Shown: one piece after another, positions 17,496 through 27,549 of the stretch | Numbering within the stretch: position 1 is the stretch's first letter | Layout: the number at the start of each line of letters is the position of its first letter | Source: Hyphomicrobium_A sp963722495 | Lineage (GTDB): Bacteria; Pseudomonadota; Alphaproteobacteria; Rhizobiales; Hyphomicrobiaceae | DNA length: 64,000 nucleotides | Direction: 5' to 3' | Assembly: GCA_963722495.1 (NCBI GenBank) | Contig: CAVRND010000001.1 | Coordinates: forward strand, 1 to 64,000 | Position numbers and translations under genes: made by a program | The notes under the pieces: model-generated | Told to the model about the DNA's origin: nothing | Seen by the model: the letters and a program-made list of their open reading frames with translations, nothing else | Database searches by the model: none

Positions 17496-17525
17496 AAGGG
17501 GGATGTCGCGACATCCCCCTTTTTT
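17496..17525 (+). terminator. intrinsic terminator after rpmA
   Basis: AAGGGGGATGTC pairs perfectly with GACATCCCCCTT around a tight GC turn, followed by an uninterrupted T-run (17520-17525), 29 bp after the rpmA stop. Confidence 0.9.
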
Positions 17526-17575
17526 CATGGCCAGGCCCGCCCGCGCGGCCGGCACATTCAGTCGGAGCGCGGCTA

Positions 17576-18094
17576 ATGCGCTCGCAGCGTTTGACCTACC
17601 GTCCCATCGATGCCCGTGACGCGGGCCGCATCGCCGTTTTCGCGGGGGACTGGGACGTCGCACGCATGACGTCGCGTATCCCGCACCCGTATTCCCTGAT
17701 CGATGCCGACCTTTGGATCGCCTCCATCGGAGACGACGAATTCGTTCGCGGCGTCGAGCGAGACGGGGAGCTGATCGGTGCCGTCGGCTACATCTCCAAT
17801 GAGCCTGAGCGAGGCCGAGATCGGCTATTGGATCGGCAAACCGTGGTGGGGCAACGGATACGCCACCGAGGCGGCGGGAACGCTGATGCGCTACTGCTTT
17901 GCTGAAGCCGGCTTCAAACGGCTGACGTGCGGGCACTTCGCCGACAATCCGGCTTCGGCCCGCGTGATCAAAAAATTAGGCTTTCGCCGCATCGGCGACG
18001 GCGCGACGTGGTGTGAAGCGCGCAAAAGCGAGGTGCCCACGATAAAGTACTTGCGCCGGCGACCGCTGCTCGCCGGCTGGCGGAGGCCCGCACG

Positions 18095-18098
<4 letters not shown>
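17576..18098 (+). CDS. GNAT N-acetyltransferase, RimJ/RimL type (frameshift near 17800)
   Basis: From 17576 the product reads MRSQRLTYRPIDARDAGRIA, then VARMTSRIPHPYSLIDADLW and LIGAVGYISNEP. After a frame break near 17800 it continues AEIGYWIGKPWWGNGYATEA, the acetyl-CoA pyrophosphate loop of GNATs. Then come CGHFADNPASARVIKKLGF and a C-terminal strand. The total of about 174 residues fits ribosomal-protein or other small-molecule N-acetyltransferases of this class; the substrate is unknown. The stop overlaps the obgE start by 4 bp (ATGA), suggesting translational coupling. The same GNAT-obgE order occurs in many Hyphomicrobiales. Confidence 0.88.
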
Positions 18099-19135
<1,037 letters not shown>

Positions 19136-19320
19136 CGCGTCCGACGCGCCGATGATCCGCGTAGTTGTCCCGTTTGGAGCCGCACTGGCTATTTTGTTAA
19201 CAAAGCGCTCACCGCGCCTACACCCATTATCGCTGCAATTACCGGTTGTTCAGTTCGCCACCCGATATGTCACAGATCTGAACGACTGGATCGGAGCGGC
19301 ATCTTTTCGCCGCCCCGAAG

Positions 19321-21540
19321 GTGGATGGATTGCAGAGGCGCAATACCGCATTCGTGACGCTGCCGATCGTGGTCCTTGCGATCGCGTCGTTTGCCGTTGT
19401 GGTTGCCTCACTCGTGATGGGCGCGCACGAGACCGACGCTATCTCTTTAACGCGCCAGCGCGAGACGATCGCAAACGCGATGGCCCAGCATGGCACGTCC
19501 CTGGCGCGCGAGCTGCGCGTGCAAACCGTGTGGACGGAAGCCTACGAGAAGGCGCGCGCCCACGACACCGCTTGGCTGCAAAGGTATTACGGCCTGTACC
19601 TGAGCCAGGTTCTTGGATACGACCGCATTTACGTACTCGGGGAAGACAATTCGCCGGTCTATGGCTTCGTCCCGGGAGACCAATCGACATCGTCGAGCTA
19701 CACGCGCATCGCGCCCGGCTTGCAAGATCTCCTGGAGGTCGTCCGCGAACAAGAGCCGGCGGCACCCGGTTACGGCTTCGTTGAAACGGAAGTGACGACC
19801 GGCCGGGGGCTGGTGGCGAGCCACCGCGCTGTCGCCGACGTTCGCTCGATCCGCGGCCGGCCGGCGACCGTCGTCGTCTCCACCATCGTTCCCGACCGCG
19901 GCTACGGCATCCCGGCGGACAGGCCCTACATGCTTCTGGTCGCCGTCGATTATCTCGACAAGGAGTTCACCAAGACATTGGGCGAAGGCTTCGGTTTCGC
20001 CAATCTGCACTGGCTGGCCGGACCGACACCGTCCGACGACTTCACCGACACCGTAAAGGGCCTCAACGGCGCCGCCGTCGGAACCCTCGCCTGGGGCAAG
20101 GACCGGCCGGGTCTTGAGTTTATCCGCCGCGTGGCGCCCGGCCTCGGCCTCGCACTGATTCTCATCGTGACGCTGACCTACCTGCTCATCCTCTGGGGCA
20201 ACCGGCAGGCGAAACGGTTGGTGCAAAGTGAGAAGCACGCAACGATTGCAGCGCGCACCGACCCCCTTACTCAGTTGCCGAACCGGGTGGCGCTGCACGA
20301 GATGCTCGGGGAAACGCTAAGCCAAGCGAAAGCAGAGGGCACGACGCTCGGCGTACTCCTGGTCGACATCGACCAGCTGAAGGAAATCAATGACGCCTTC
20401 GGGCACAGCGTCGGCGACGCCGTACTGGTGACGACAGCCAAGCGCCTACAGACGTTCAGCGCGCCGAATGCCATCCTCGCGCGGCTCGACGGCGATTGTT
20501 TCGTCATGGTCGTTCCAGGATTGCAACCCGATACCGCCAACGAGCTTGCAACGGACATCGTCACCGCCGTGGCCGAACCGGTCGGTCTCCCCGGCGGCAC
20601 GCACGTGTTCGTCACCGCCTCGATCGGCTATGCCGTCAGCCCGCGCGACGGCGACACGAATGATGAGCTCTTGCGCCGCGTCGAGCTCGCCCTCGATTGG
20701 GCAAAGGCAGACGGCGCAGAGCACGCCGTCGCCTTCGATCCGCGCATGGACCAGGAGGTCAGCTACCGGCGGACGTTGGAGAATGCGCTCCGCGCAGCCA
20801 TTGCCGATGGAACAATCGACGTCGCGTACCAGCCGCTCATGGACCCGACCGGATCAACCGTGCTCGGCGTCGAGGCCCTGGCCCGCTGGACGGATGCAGA
20901 ACTTGGCGCGGTATCGCCCGAGATTTTCATTCCGCTGGCCGAGGAGACCGGCCTCATTCAGAACATCGGCAAGCTGGTCATGCGGCGCGCTGTCGAGGAC
21001 GGCAAGGCGTGGTCCGGCATCAACGTCGCCGTCAACGTCTCGGCATCGCAGATTCACCACGGCGATGTGGTCGAGGTGGTGCGCGATGTGCTGCGCGACA
21101 GCCGCTTCCCTGCCGAACGCCTCGAGATCGAGATCACGGAGAGCGTGCTGCTCGCCGACGAGAAGCGCGCCAATGACCAGATGCGCGGCTTGCAGGCGCT
21201 CGGCGTCAAGGTAGCGCTGGACGATTTCGGCACCGGCTACTCCAGCTTGCAGTACCTACGCAGCTTCGGCTTCGACAAACTGAAGATCGACCGCAGCTTC
21301 ATCGATGGCGCCGGCGCGCCACAGGACAGCTCGGTCATCCTGGCGTCGATCATCCGTCTGGGTCAGGATCTCAACCTCACGATCACGGCCGAAGGCGTCG
21401 AGACTGAGGAACAGCGCCGCTGGCTGCAAGCCTCGGGCTGCCACCAGTTGCAGGGCTACCTGTTCTCGCGACCCTTAACGGCCGAGCGCATGACGCAGTT
21501 CATCGCCGCCCACCGTGCCAAGTCCGCGGCAGCGGGCTAA
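19321..21540 (+). CDS. membrane CHASE4-GGDEF-EAL protein, likely phosphodiesterase
   Basis: A 739-residue protein. An N-terminal membrane helix (TLPIVVLAIASFAVVVASLV) is followed by a periplasmic CHASE4-like domain (VQTVWTEAYEKARAHDTAWL). A second helix (LGLALILIVTLTYLLILWG, about 280-300) leads to the GGDEF and EAL domains. The cyclase signature is degenerate, LARLDGDCFVMVVPG in place of GGDEF, so diguanylate synthesis is unlikely. The EAL domain keeps GVEALARW, ITESVLLADE, DDFGTGYSSL and KIDRSFI, which bind the metals and c-di-GMP, so hydrolysis is expected. The degenerate GGDEF may bind GTP as a regulator. The gene stands alone between obgE and the HdeD-like gene. Confidence 0.93.
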   Translation: MDGLQRRNTAFVTLPIVVLAIASFAVVVASLVMGAHETDAISLTRQRETIANAMAQHGTSLARELRVQTVWTEAYEKARAHDTAWLQRYYGLYLSQVLGYDRIYVLGEDNSPVYGFVPGDQSTSSSYTRIAPGLQDLLEVVREQEPAAPGYGFVETEVTTGRGLVASHRAVADVRSIRGRPATVVVSTIVPDRGYGIPADRPYMLLVAVDYLDKEFTKTLGEGFGFANLHWLAGPTPSDDFTDTVKGLNGAAVGTLAWGKDRPGLEFIRRVAPGLGLALILIVTLTYLLILWGNRQAKRLVQSEKHATIAARTDPLTQLPNRVALHEMLGETLSQAKAEGTTLGVLLVDIDQLKEINDAFGHSVGDAVLVTTAKRLQTFSAPNAILARLDGDCFVMVVPGLQPDTANELATDIVTAVAEPVGLPGGTHVFVTASIGYAVSPRDGDTNDELLRRVELALDWAKADGAEHAVAFDPRMDQEVSYRRTLENALRAAIADGTIDVAYQPLMDPTGSTVLGVEALARWTDAELGAVSPEIFIPLAEETGLIQNIGKLVMRRAVEDGKAWSGINVAVNVSASQIHHGDVVEVVRDVLRDSRFPAERLEIEITESVLLADEKRANDQMRGLQALGVKVALDDFGTGYSSLQYLRSFGFDKLKIDRSFIDGAGAPQDSSVILASIIRLGQDLNLTITAEGVETEEQRRWLQASGCHQLQGYLFSRPLTAERMTQFIAAHRAKSAAAG

Positions 21541-21631
21541 TCGTGCTGACATAAAGCGGCGGTTACGGAAAAATAGCAGGCGCCGTGCACACTGCCCGGC
21601 CGTCAGAAGCCGAAAACAAAGAGTGAATGCC

Positions 21632-22183
21632 ATGCCCGATCTGCGCTCGAAGCTGCATCAAAGCTGGGGCTGGCTGCTCGCCCTCGGGCTTGTCCTCATC
21701 CTGTTCGGCGGGCTGATCCTGACGACGCCGCTCGGCGTCGTGACGGCCTCGCTGACGACCGAGATCTGGATTGCGGCGGCGCTCGTCGCGGCCGGCGTGC
21801 TGCAGCTGATGCACGGCATGAGATCCGGCGACTGGAGCCACGCCTCCTGGCAGATGCTCGGCGGCGCCATCTCGATCATCGGCGGCGTGCTGATCTTCAT
21901 CTACCCGACCTTTGGGCTCGTCTCGCTGACGATGATAATCGCCATCACACTGGTGGCCCAAGGCATCACCTCGTTGATGGTCAGCGGCGGCGTCGCCGAT
22001 TGGGGCGGCCGCCGCTGGCTTATCCTGTCGGCGGTCATCTCGATCGTCGCCGGGTTGCTGATCCTGTTCGACCTGCCATCCTCGGCCGGCTGGACGCTGG
22101 GCACCATCGTCGGCGCGGCGCTATTGCTACAAGGCGTCAGCCTGACGCTGCTGGCACTCGAAGTGCGCCGCGGCACCGTCTGA
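21632..22183 (+). CDS. HdeD family membrane protein
   Basis: ATG at 21632 starts MPDLRSKLHQSWGWLLALGL. The 183-residue product has six membrane helices in three hairpins, including LVLILFGGLILTTPLGVVTA, IIGGVLIFIYPTFGLVSLTM and AALLLQGVSLTLLALEV. This is the repeated layout of the HdeD/DUF308 family. In E. coli HdeD is linked to acid resistance at high cell density; the molecular role is unknown. There is no linked hdeAB. The next gene is convergent. Confidence 0.85.
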   Translation: MPDLRSKLHQSWGWLLALGLVLILFGGLILTTPLGVVTASLTTEIWIAAALVAAGVLQLMHGMRSGDWSHASWQMLGGAISIIGGVLIFIYPTFGLVSLTMIIAITLVAQGITSLMVSGGVADWGGRRWLILSAVISIVAGLLILFDLPSSAGWTLGTIVGAALLLQGVSLTLLALEVRRGTV

Positions 22184-22188
22184 CCGCC

Positions 22189-22782
22189 TCACGCGGCCTG
22201 CGCCAGCCACACCGTGTGCCGGCCGCACTGAGGATCCTCGACCGTATGGCGCAGAACCTCGAAGCCGTTTGCGGCCAGTAGACTGCGGTATTCCTCGGCG
22301 TCGAGGCTGGCGTGATAGAGCGGCTGCCCGTAGAGAGCGCCGATAGCTTCACCGTGCGACGGCCCGGACGTGAACAGCAGCAGCCCGCCTCGCGCCAGGT
22401 GATCGCGGAAGATCGGAAACATGACGCGCTGATCCTCGGCGCGCAGGTGGAAGAAGCTGTCCCAGGCGACGATGGCGCCGAAGCGCTCACCGAGCGACAA
22501 CGTCCGCATATCAGTCACCATCCATGCCATGTCGGGAAAGCGCGCCGCGGAAAGTGCGATCATGGCCGACGACGCGTCGACGCCGGTCACGCGGCAGCCG
22601 GCATCAATCAGGTAGCGGGCGATGGGCTCGCCGGCGCCGCAACCGAGGTCCAGGACATGGCGGTTGTGCGGATCGAGCCGCGCCAGCACGTCATCGAGGT
22701 AGCCGCGCTCCATCAGCTGCCGACCGCGGTCGCGGTCGAACGCTGCGGCATTCGCCTCGTAGAATTCCTTGACCTCCGACAC
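22189..22782 (-). CDS. class I SAM-dependent methyltransferase
   Basis: I choose GTG at 22782, which follows GGAGAG and avoids overlap with the preceding WD40 gene. The 197-residue product has motif I HVLDLGCGAGEPIARYLID, motif II acidic residue in RVTGVDASSAMIALSAARF, and FGAIVAWDSFFHL (motif IV). It is a small, soluble, UbiE/BioC-like methyltransferase with a Rossmann fold; the substrate cannot be inferred. It lies 15 bp downstream of the exported WD40 gene on the same strand and may be cotranscribed. Confidence 0.88.
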   Translation of the reverse strand: MSEVKEFYEANAAAFDRDRGRQLMERGYLDDVLARLDPHNRHVLDLGCGAGEPIARYLIDAGCRVTGVDASSAMIALSAARFPDMAWMVTDMRTLSLGERFGAIVAWDSFFHLRAEDQRVMFPIFRDHLARGGLLLFTSGPSHGEAIGALYGQPLYHASLDAEEYRSLLAANGFEVLRHTVEDPQCGRHTVWLAQAA

Positions 22783-22796
22783 GTGCAGCTCTCCGT

Positions 22797-23922
22797 TCAG
22801 TGCGGCTGATAGGCGGAGATATCCCAAATACGCGCCGCGCCGTCATAGCAAGCAACCACGACGTGCGTACCGTCACGACTGATGGCAATGGTCTGCGCCT
22901 CGCTGCCGTCGGTCGGAAGCGTGGCCAGAAGCACCCCGGTCTGCGCATCCCACACGCGCGCCGTTTTATCGTGCGAGGCGGTGACGACCCGCTTGCCGTC
23001 GGCGCTGAACTGGGCGCTGGCGACGGCACGGTTGTGGCCCGTAAGCGTCACCAGCAACGCGCCCGTCTTGGCATCCCAGATGCGCGCGGTCTTGTCTTGC
23101 GAGGCGGTGAGAATGCGCCCGCCGTCCGGGCTGAAATATATCTGCGTCACTGCGCGCGTGTGCCCGGTTAGCGGCGTGATCAGGGCGCCGGTCTCGGCGT
23201 TCCAGACGCGCGCGCTCTTATCGCTCGCCGCCGTCGCAGCCAGCTTTCCGTCCGGGCTGAAGGCGGCGCCTAGAACCATGCCGGTGTGACCGGACAGCGT
23301 GGCGGTCGACTTGCCATCGGCGGCGTCCCACAGGCGTCCCGTTTTGTCGGCTGAAGCCGTGATGACGTGCTTGCCGTCGGCGCTGAACGCCGCGCGCATC
23401 ACCGGGCTCGTGTGGCCGATCAGGTCGGCGACCGCTTCACCGGTCTTGGCGTCCCACACCGTTGCCTTCTCATCGCGCGAGGCGGTGACGATGTGGTTGC
23501 CGTCGGCGCTGAACGCCGCATTCTCCAGCATCTCACCATGCCCCGACAATGTCTTGATGCAGAGCGCCCGTGCCGGCGTCCCATATCTTCGCGCTGCCGT
23601 CCCGCGCCGCGGTGACGACACGCGTACCGTCAGAGCTGAACGAGGCACTGCGCACACCCTCCGTGTGGCCGCCGAGCGTCGCGATCACCGCGCCTGTCTT
23701 GGTGTCCCAGATGCGTGCCGAATGATCGCTCGAGGCGGTGACAACTTTGGACCCGTCGGGGCTAAAGTCGGCGCCGGCCAGATCAGCCGTGTGGCCCTTC
23801 AGGACGACGGCAGGCGGCGGGCCGTCTGGCGACGCGGTGCCCGCCAGCGGCATCGAAGCGAATGCCGTGGCCAATACCGAGCTAATGAGCAATGCGAAGT
23901 GAGTGCGGCGGCTTGCGATCAT
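22797..23922 (-). CDS. exported WD40-repeat protein, eight blades (frameshift near 23545)
   Basis: From ATG at 23922 the product has a signal peptide, MIASRRTHFALLISSVLATA, then FASMPLAGTAS. Eight WD40 repeats follow, each opening with L-x-GHT and closing with ARIWD or similar. The first two lie in one frame up to about 23545 and the rest in another. Examples are VTASSDHSARIWDTKTGA and ILTASQDKTARIWDAKTGA. The mature protein is about 350 residues, essentially one beta-propeller. Its export to the periplasm or surface is unusual because most WD40 proteins are cytosolic scaffolds. The partner is unknown. The frame break is in a region otherwise perfectly conserved between repeats. Confidence 0.88.
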
Positions 23923-24100
23923 GGGCTCCCTCGATGGCGTGCGGGCGCCCGGCTCCCGCCGAAGCAACCGCCTGTTTATGAGCGCCACGCTAAGAGGGAC
24001 TGAAGGCCCCGTGTTTTTTGGGGAGGCTACCGCTTTTAGCGCCAGTGAGCTATCAGGCGTGCCTTGAGCCATCACTGGAAGCCGGCACGAAGCGCAAGCC

Positions 24101-25258
24101 ATGACAACACAAGCAAAAACAGCGGCGACGAGCGCCCTGCGCCCCGAGTGGACGAATGCTAAGCGCATCGTCGTCAAGATCGGCTCGGCGCTGCTGACCG
24201 ACCGCGCTACCGGCACCCTGAAGGCCGAATGGCTGGCGTCGCTGCTCGACGACGTGGCGGCGCTGGCGGCGCAGGGCAAGCAGGTCGTGCTCGTGTCGTC
24301 CGGCGCCATCGCGCTTGGACGGCATACGTTGCAGCTGCCGAAGGGCGCGCTGGAGCTGGAGCAGAGCCAGGCGGCGGCCGCCGTCGGCCAGATCAGCCTG
24401 GCGCACGCCTACCAGGACATGTGCCGGGCGCGCGGGATGGTTGCGGCACAGATCCTGCTGACCCTCGGTGATACCGAGGAACGCACGCGCTACCTCAACG
24501 CGCGCCACACGATCGAAACGCTACTCACCCTCAAGGCCGTGCCGGTCGTCAATGAAAACGACACGGTGGCGACGACGGAAATCCGCTACGGCGACAACGA
24601 CCGCCTTTCGGCGCGCGTTGCGTCCATGGTGTCGGCGGATTGCCTCGTGCTGCTGTCCGATATCGACGGGCTCTACACGGCGCCGCCCAACGCCAACGCC
24701 AATGCCACACGGCTCGACGTCGTCACCGCCATCACGCCCGAGATCGAGGCCATGGCCGGCGATGCCGGCACCGAGCTGTCGAAAGGCGGCATGCGCACCA
24801 AGGTCGAGGCGGCGAAGGTTGCGCTCGGCGGCGGCACGCACATGGTCATCGCCAGCGGCAAGGTGCTCAATCCGCTGCGCTCGATCGGCGAAGGCGCGCC
24901 GTGCACGTGGTTCCTGGCCCACTCCGATCCGATGACCGCACGCAAGCGCTGGATCTCGGGTCAGCTGGAGCCGAAGGGTTATGTCTACGTCGACGCGGGG
25001 GCGGAGACAGCGCTCGCCGCCGGCAAGAGCCTGCTGCCGGCCGGCGTTGCCCGCGTGCAGGGCACTTTCGAGCGCGGTGATGCCGTTGTTATCAGGGCCC
25101 CGGACGGCCGTGAGCTGGGCCGCGGGCTGATCGCCTATGCCAGCACGGACGCGGAGCGTATCATCGGCAGGAAAAGCTCCGAGATCGCCACTATATTAGG
25201 GGTGTCACGCTGCGACGAGCTGATCCATCGCGACGACATGGCCCTGCACCGGAAGTGA
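24101..25258 (+). CDS. proB: glutamate 5-kinase
   Basis: A 385-residue enzyme with an amino-acid-kinase domain, RIVVKIGSALLTD then KQVVLVSSGAIALGRHTL, NENDTVATTEIRYGDNDRLS and GGMRTKVEAAKVALGGGTH. A C-terminal PUA domain begins near residue 300 (PKGYVYVDAGAETAL). It phosphorylates L-glutamate to gamma-glutamyl phosphate, the first and feedback-regulated step of proline synthesis. It is followed after 7 bp by proA, the second enzyme, in an evident operon. Length and domain set are standard for alphaproteobacteria. Confidence 0.97.
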   Translation: MTTQAKTAATSALRPEWTNAKRIVVKIGSALLTDRATGTLKAEWLASLLDDVAALAAQGKQVVLVSSGAIALGRHTLQLPKGALELEQSQAAAAVGQISLAHAYQDMCRARGMVAAQILLTLGDTEERTRYLNARHTIETLLTLKAVPVVNENDTVATTEIRYGDNDRLSARVASMVSADCLVLLSDIDGLYTAPPNANANATRLDVVTAITPEIEAMAGDAGTELSKGGMRTKVEAAKVALGGGTHMVIASGKVLNPLRSIGEGAPCTWFLAHSDPMTARKRWISGQLEPKGYVYVDAGAETALAAGKSLLPAGVARVQGTFERGDAVVIRAPDGRELGRGLIAYASTDAERIIGRKSSEIATILGVSRCDELIHRDDMALHRK

Positions 25259-25265
25259 TGAGCGT

Positions 25266-26558
25266 ATGAACAAGCCAGAGCGCATCGAGCAAGGCGCCTC
25301 GACCGAAGAGACGATGATGGCCATCGGCCGGCGGGCGCGCACGGCAGCGCACGCGCTGTCGTTGGCAACGCCCGAGGCGAAGACAAAGGCGCTGCGCGCG
25401 GCTGCCGATGCTTTGCGTCAGGCGACGCCGGCCATCCTCGCGGCCAATGCCAAGGATCTCGAAGCGGCACGCGTGGCCGGGCGTCCGGCCGCATTCATCG
25501 ATCGGCTGCTGCTCGACGAGGCGCGTATCGAAGCGACCGCCAAGGGCGTCGAGGAAATCGCCGAGCTCGCCGACCCGGTCGGCACGGTGCTGGCTGAATG
25601 GACGCGGCCCAACGAGCTCAAGTTCGAACGCGTGCGCGTGCCGCTCGGCGTCATCGGCATCATCTACGAGAGCCGCCCGAACGTGACTGCCGACGCCGGC
25701 GTGCTCGCGGTGAAGGCGGGCAACGCGGCGATCCTGCGCGCCGGCTCCGAAAGCCTCAACTCAGCCCTCGCCATCCACGCTGCGCTCGTCGCCGGGCTCA
25801 AGAGCGCCGGTCTCCCCGAGGCCGCGATTCAGCTCGTTCCGACACCCGATCGGGCCGCCGTAGGCCATATGCTCGGCGGCCTCGACGGAGCCATCGACGT
25901 GATCGTGCCGCGCGGCGGCAAGAGCCTCGTCGAGCGCGTGCAGAAAGAAGCGCGCGTGCCAGTGTTCGCGCACCTCGAAGGCCTCTGCCACACCTATGTC
26001 GATCGGGACGCCGATCTCGACATGGCCGTGAAGGTCGTGCTCAACGCCAAGATGCGGCGCACGGGGGTGTGTGGAGCGACCGAGACGCTACTGGTCGATA
26101 GCGGTTCACCTCCGAATGTCCTGCCGACGCTGGTCAAGGCGCTGCTCGACGCCGGCTGCGAGGTGCGTGGCGAAGCTGCTGCGCAGAAGACCGACGCGCG
26201 CGTGAATCCGGCCAACGAGGCCGACTGGGCGACCGAGTATCTGGAAGCGATCATCGCCGTGAAGTCGGTCGACGGCGTCGCTGGCGCCATCGCGCACATC
26301 GCCCGTTACGGCACGCAGCACACCGACGCCATCATCACCGCCAACGTGGCAACCGCCGAGCGCTTCATGCGCGAGGTAGATTCAGCCATCGTGCTGCACA
26401 ATGCCTCGACGCAATTCGCCGACGGCGGCGAGTTCGGTTTCGGTGGCGAGATCGGCATCGCCACCGGCAAGCTGCACGCGCGCGGCCCCGTCGGCGTCGA
26501 ACAGCTCACCAGCTTCAAATATGTTGTGCGCGGCGCCGGCCAGATCCGGCCGACGTGA
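25266..26558 (+). CDS. proA: gamma-glutamyl phosphate reductase
   Basis: A 430-residue aldehyde-dehydrogenase-fold enzyme. Landmarks are VPLGVIGIIYESRPNVTADA, KAGNAAILRAGSESLNSALA and the catalytic Cys region MRRTGVCGATETLLVD (about residue 265). ALHNASTQFADGG and FGFGGEIGIATGKLHARGP are near the end. It reduces gamma-glutamyl phosphate to glutamate semialdehyde with NADPH. It is translationally close to proB (7-bp gap). proBA and then, after an inserted block, nadD-rsfS-rlmH follow obgE as in other Hyphomicrobiales. Confidence 0.97.
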   Translation: MNKPERIEQGASTEETMMAIGRRARTAAHALSLATPEAKTKALRAAADALRQATPAILAANAKDLEAARVAGRPAAFIDRLLLDEARIEATAKGVEEIAELADPVGTVLAEWTRPNELKFERVRVPLGVIGIIYESRPNVTADAGVLAVKAGNAAILRAGSESLNSALAIHAALVAGLKSAGLPEAAIQLVPTPDRAAVGHMLGGLDGAIDVIVPRGGKSLVERVQKEARVPVFAHLEGLCHTYVDRDADLDMAVKVVLNAKMRRTGVCGATETLLVDSGSPPNVLPTLVKALLDAGCEVRGEAAAQKTDARVNPANEADWATEYLEAIIAVKSVDGVAGAIAHIARYGTQHTDAIITANVATAERFMREVDSAIVLHNASTQFADGGEFGFGGEIGIATGKLHARGPVGVEQLTSFKYVVRGAGQIRPT

Positions 26559-26583
26559 CGCCCAAACGAGAAAGGCCTTTGCA

Positions 26584-26805
26584 ATGCTGCGCTCGTTGAC
26601 TTGTATCGCCCTCGTGCTCGCTATCGCGTCGGCGTTCGCCGTACCGGCAGAGAGCCGCAGCCGCAAATACGTGCGCAACACGCCGCCGCCGGTTAAGGAC
26701 TGCACGCGCATTAACGGCCGCTGGGGCTATTACGGCAATCCCTGGTGCAGCCCTGCCGAGCAGCGGGCGTTTGACCGCGCCGAGGCGCGCCGGCTCGGCC
26801 GCTAG
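26584..26805 (+). CDS. small exported basic protein (73 aa)
   Basis: ATG at 26584 follows GAAAGGCC. The first 24 residues MLRSLTCIALVLAIASAFAV with PAES form a signal peptide. The mature part, about 50 residues, is basic with two Cys: KDCTRINGRWGYYGNPWCSP then EQRAFDRAEARRLGR. The G-R-W-G-Y-Y-G-N-P-W-C motif is seen in small rhizobial hypothetical proteins; no function is known. It follows proA by 25 bp and may be read through. Its TAG stop is part of a CTAG site that begins a short CTAGTG motif pair. Confidence 0.55.
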   Translation: MLRSLTCIALVLAIASAFAVPAESRSRKYVRNTPPPVKDCTRINGRWGYYGNPWCSPAEQRAFDRAEARRLGR

Positions 26806-26906
26806 TGCGAAACTAGTGCCAACGCGGAATATGTGATCGGAACGCCGCGAAGTCGCCCGATTGCCGTGGCGGCGTCACGTGCAATGAAAACAACGGGAGC
26901 GAAGCC

Positions 26907-27449
26907 ATGCTCAAGAAGATCCTCATCGCGCTGGTCGTGCTCATTGCGGCATTCGCCGGCTATGTAGCGATGCAGCCCGACGATCTCCTCATCCAGCGTC
27001 AGGCGACCATCGCCGCGCCACCGGCGGCCGTGTTCGAGCAGGTCAACGATCTGAAAAAGTGGGACGCGTGGTCACCCTGGGCGAAGATGGACCCGCAAGC
27101 GAAGATCGGCTTCGAAGGTCCTGGCTCCGGCAAGGACGCCGCGTTCACCTGGTCGGGCAACGACAAGATCGGCGAAGGCCGCATGACGATTGTCGACAGT
27201 CGTCCGGCCGAGCTCGTCGATATCAAGGTCGACTTCACCAAGCCGTTCGAGAACACAAGCAATTCGAAGTTCGAGTTAAAACCCGAGGCCAACCAGACGC
27301 TCGTCACCTGGAGCATGGGCGGACGCCAGAACTTCCTCGAGAAGGCGATGTGCATCGTCTTCAACGGCAAGAAGATGATCGGCGACGAAATGGAGAAGGG
27401 ACTGTCGAATTTGAAGACCGTCGCCGAGAAGAGCCCGCCGGCGCCCTGA
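26907..27449 (+). CDS. SRPBCC (START-like) family protein, membrane-anchored
   Basis: A 180-residue protein. The N-terminal MLKKILIALVVLIAAFAGYV is a signal anchor or signal peptide. The SRPBCC fold follows: IQRQATIAAPPAAVFEQVND then WDAWSPWAKMDP, FEGPGSGKDAAFTWSGNDKI and a C-terminal helix FNGKKMIGDEMEKGLSNLK. This subgroup (polyketide-cyclase/dehydrase-like, K+-type) has a hydrophobic ligand pocket but no established function. A GGGAGCGAAGCC ribosome binding site precedes ATG. The gene stands alone upstream of ada. Confidence 0.85.
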   Translation: MLKKILIALVVLIAAFAGYVAMQPDDLLIQRQATIAAPPAAVFEQVNDLKKWDAWSPWAKMDPQAKIGFEGPGSGKDAAFTWSGNDKIGEGRMTIVDSRPAELVDIKVDFTKPFENTSNSKFELKPEANQTLVTWSMGGRQNFLEKAMCIVFNGKKMIGDEMEKGLSNLKTVAEKSPPAP

Positions 27450-27549
27450 GCGCCGGTTTCGGAGTTGCGAATTCGACCGCAAGGATCGGAGTGTGGGGCA
27501 GGGCGGGCTCCCCTATGTATCCGGCATGGAACACGCCAGAATAGGCCTC

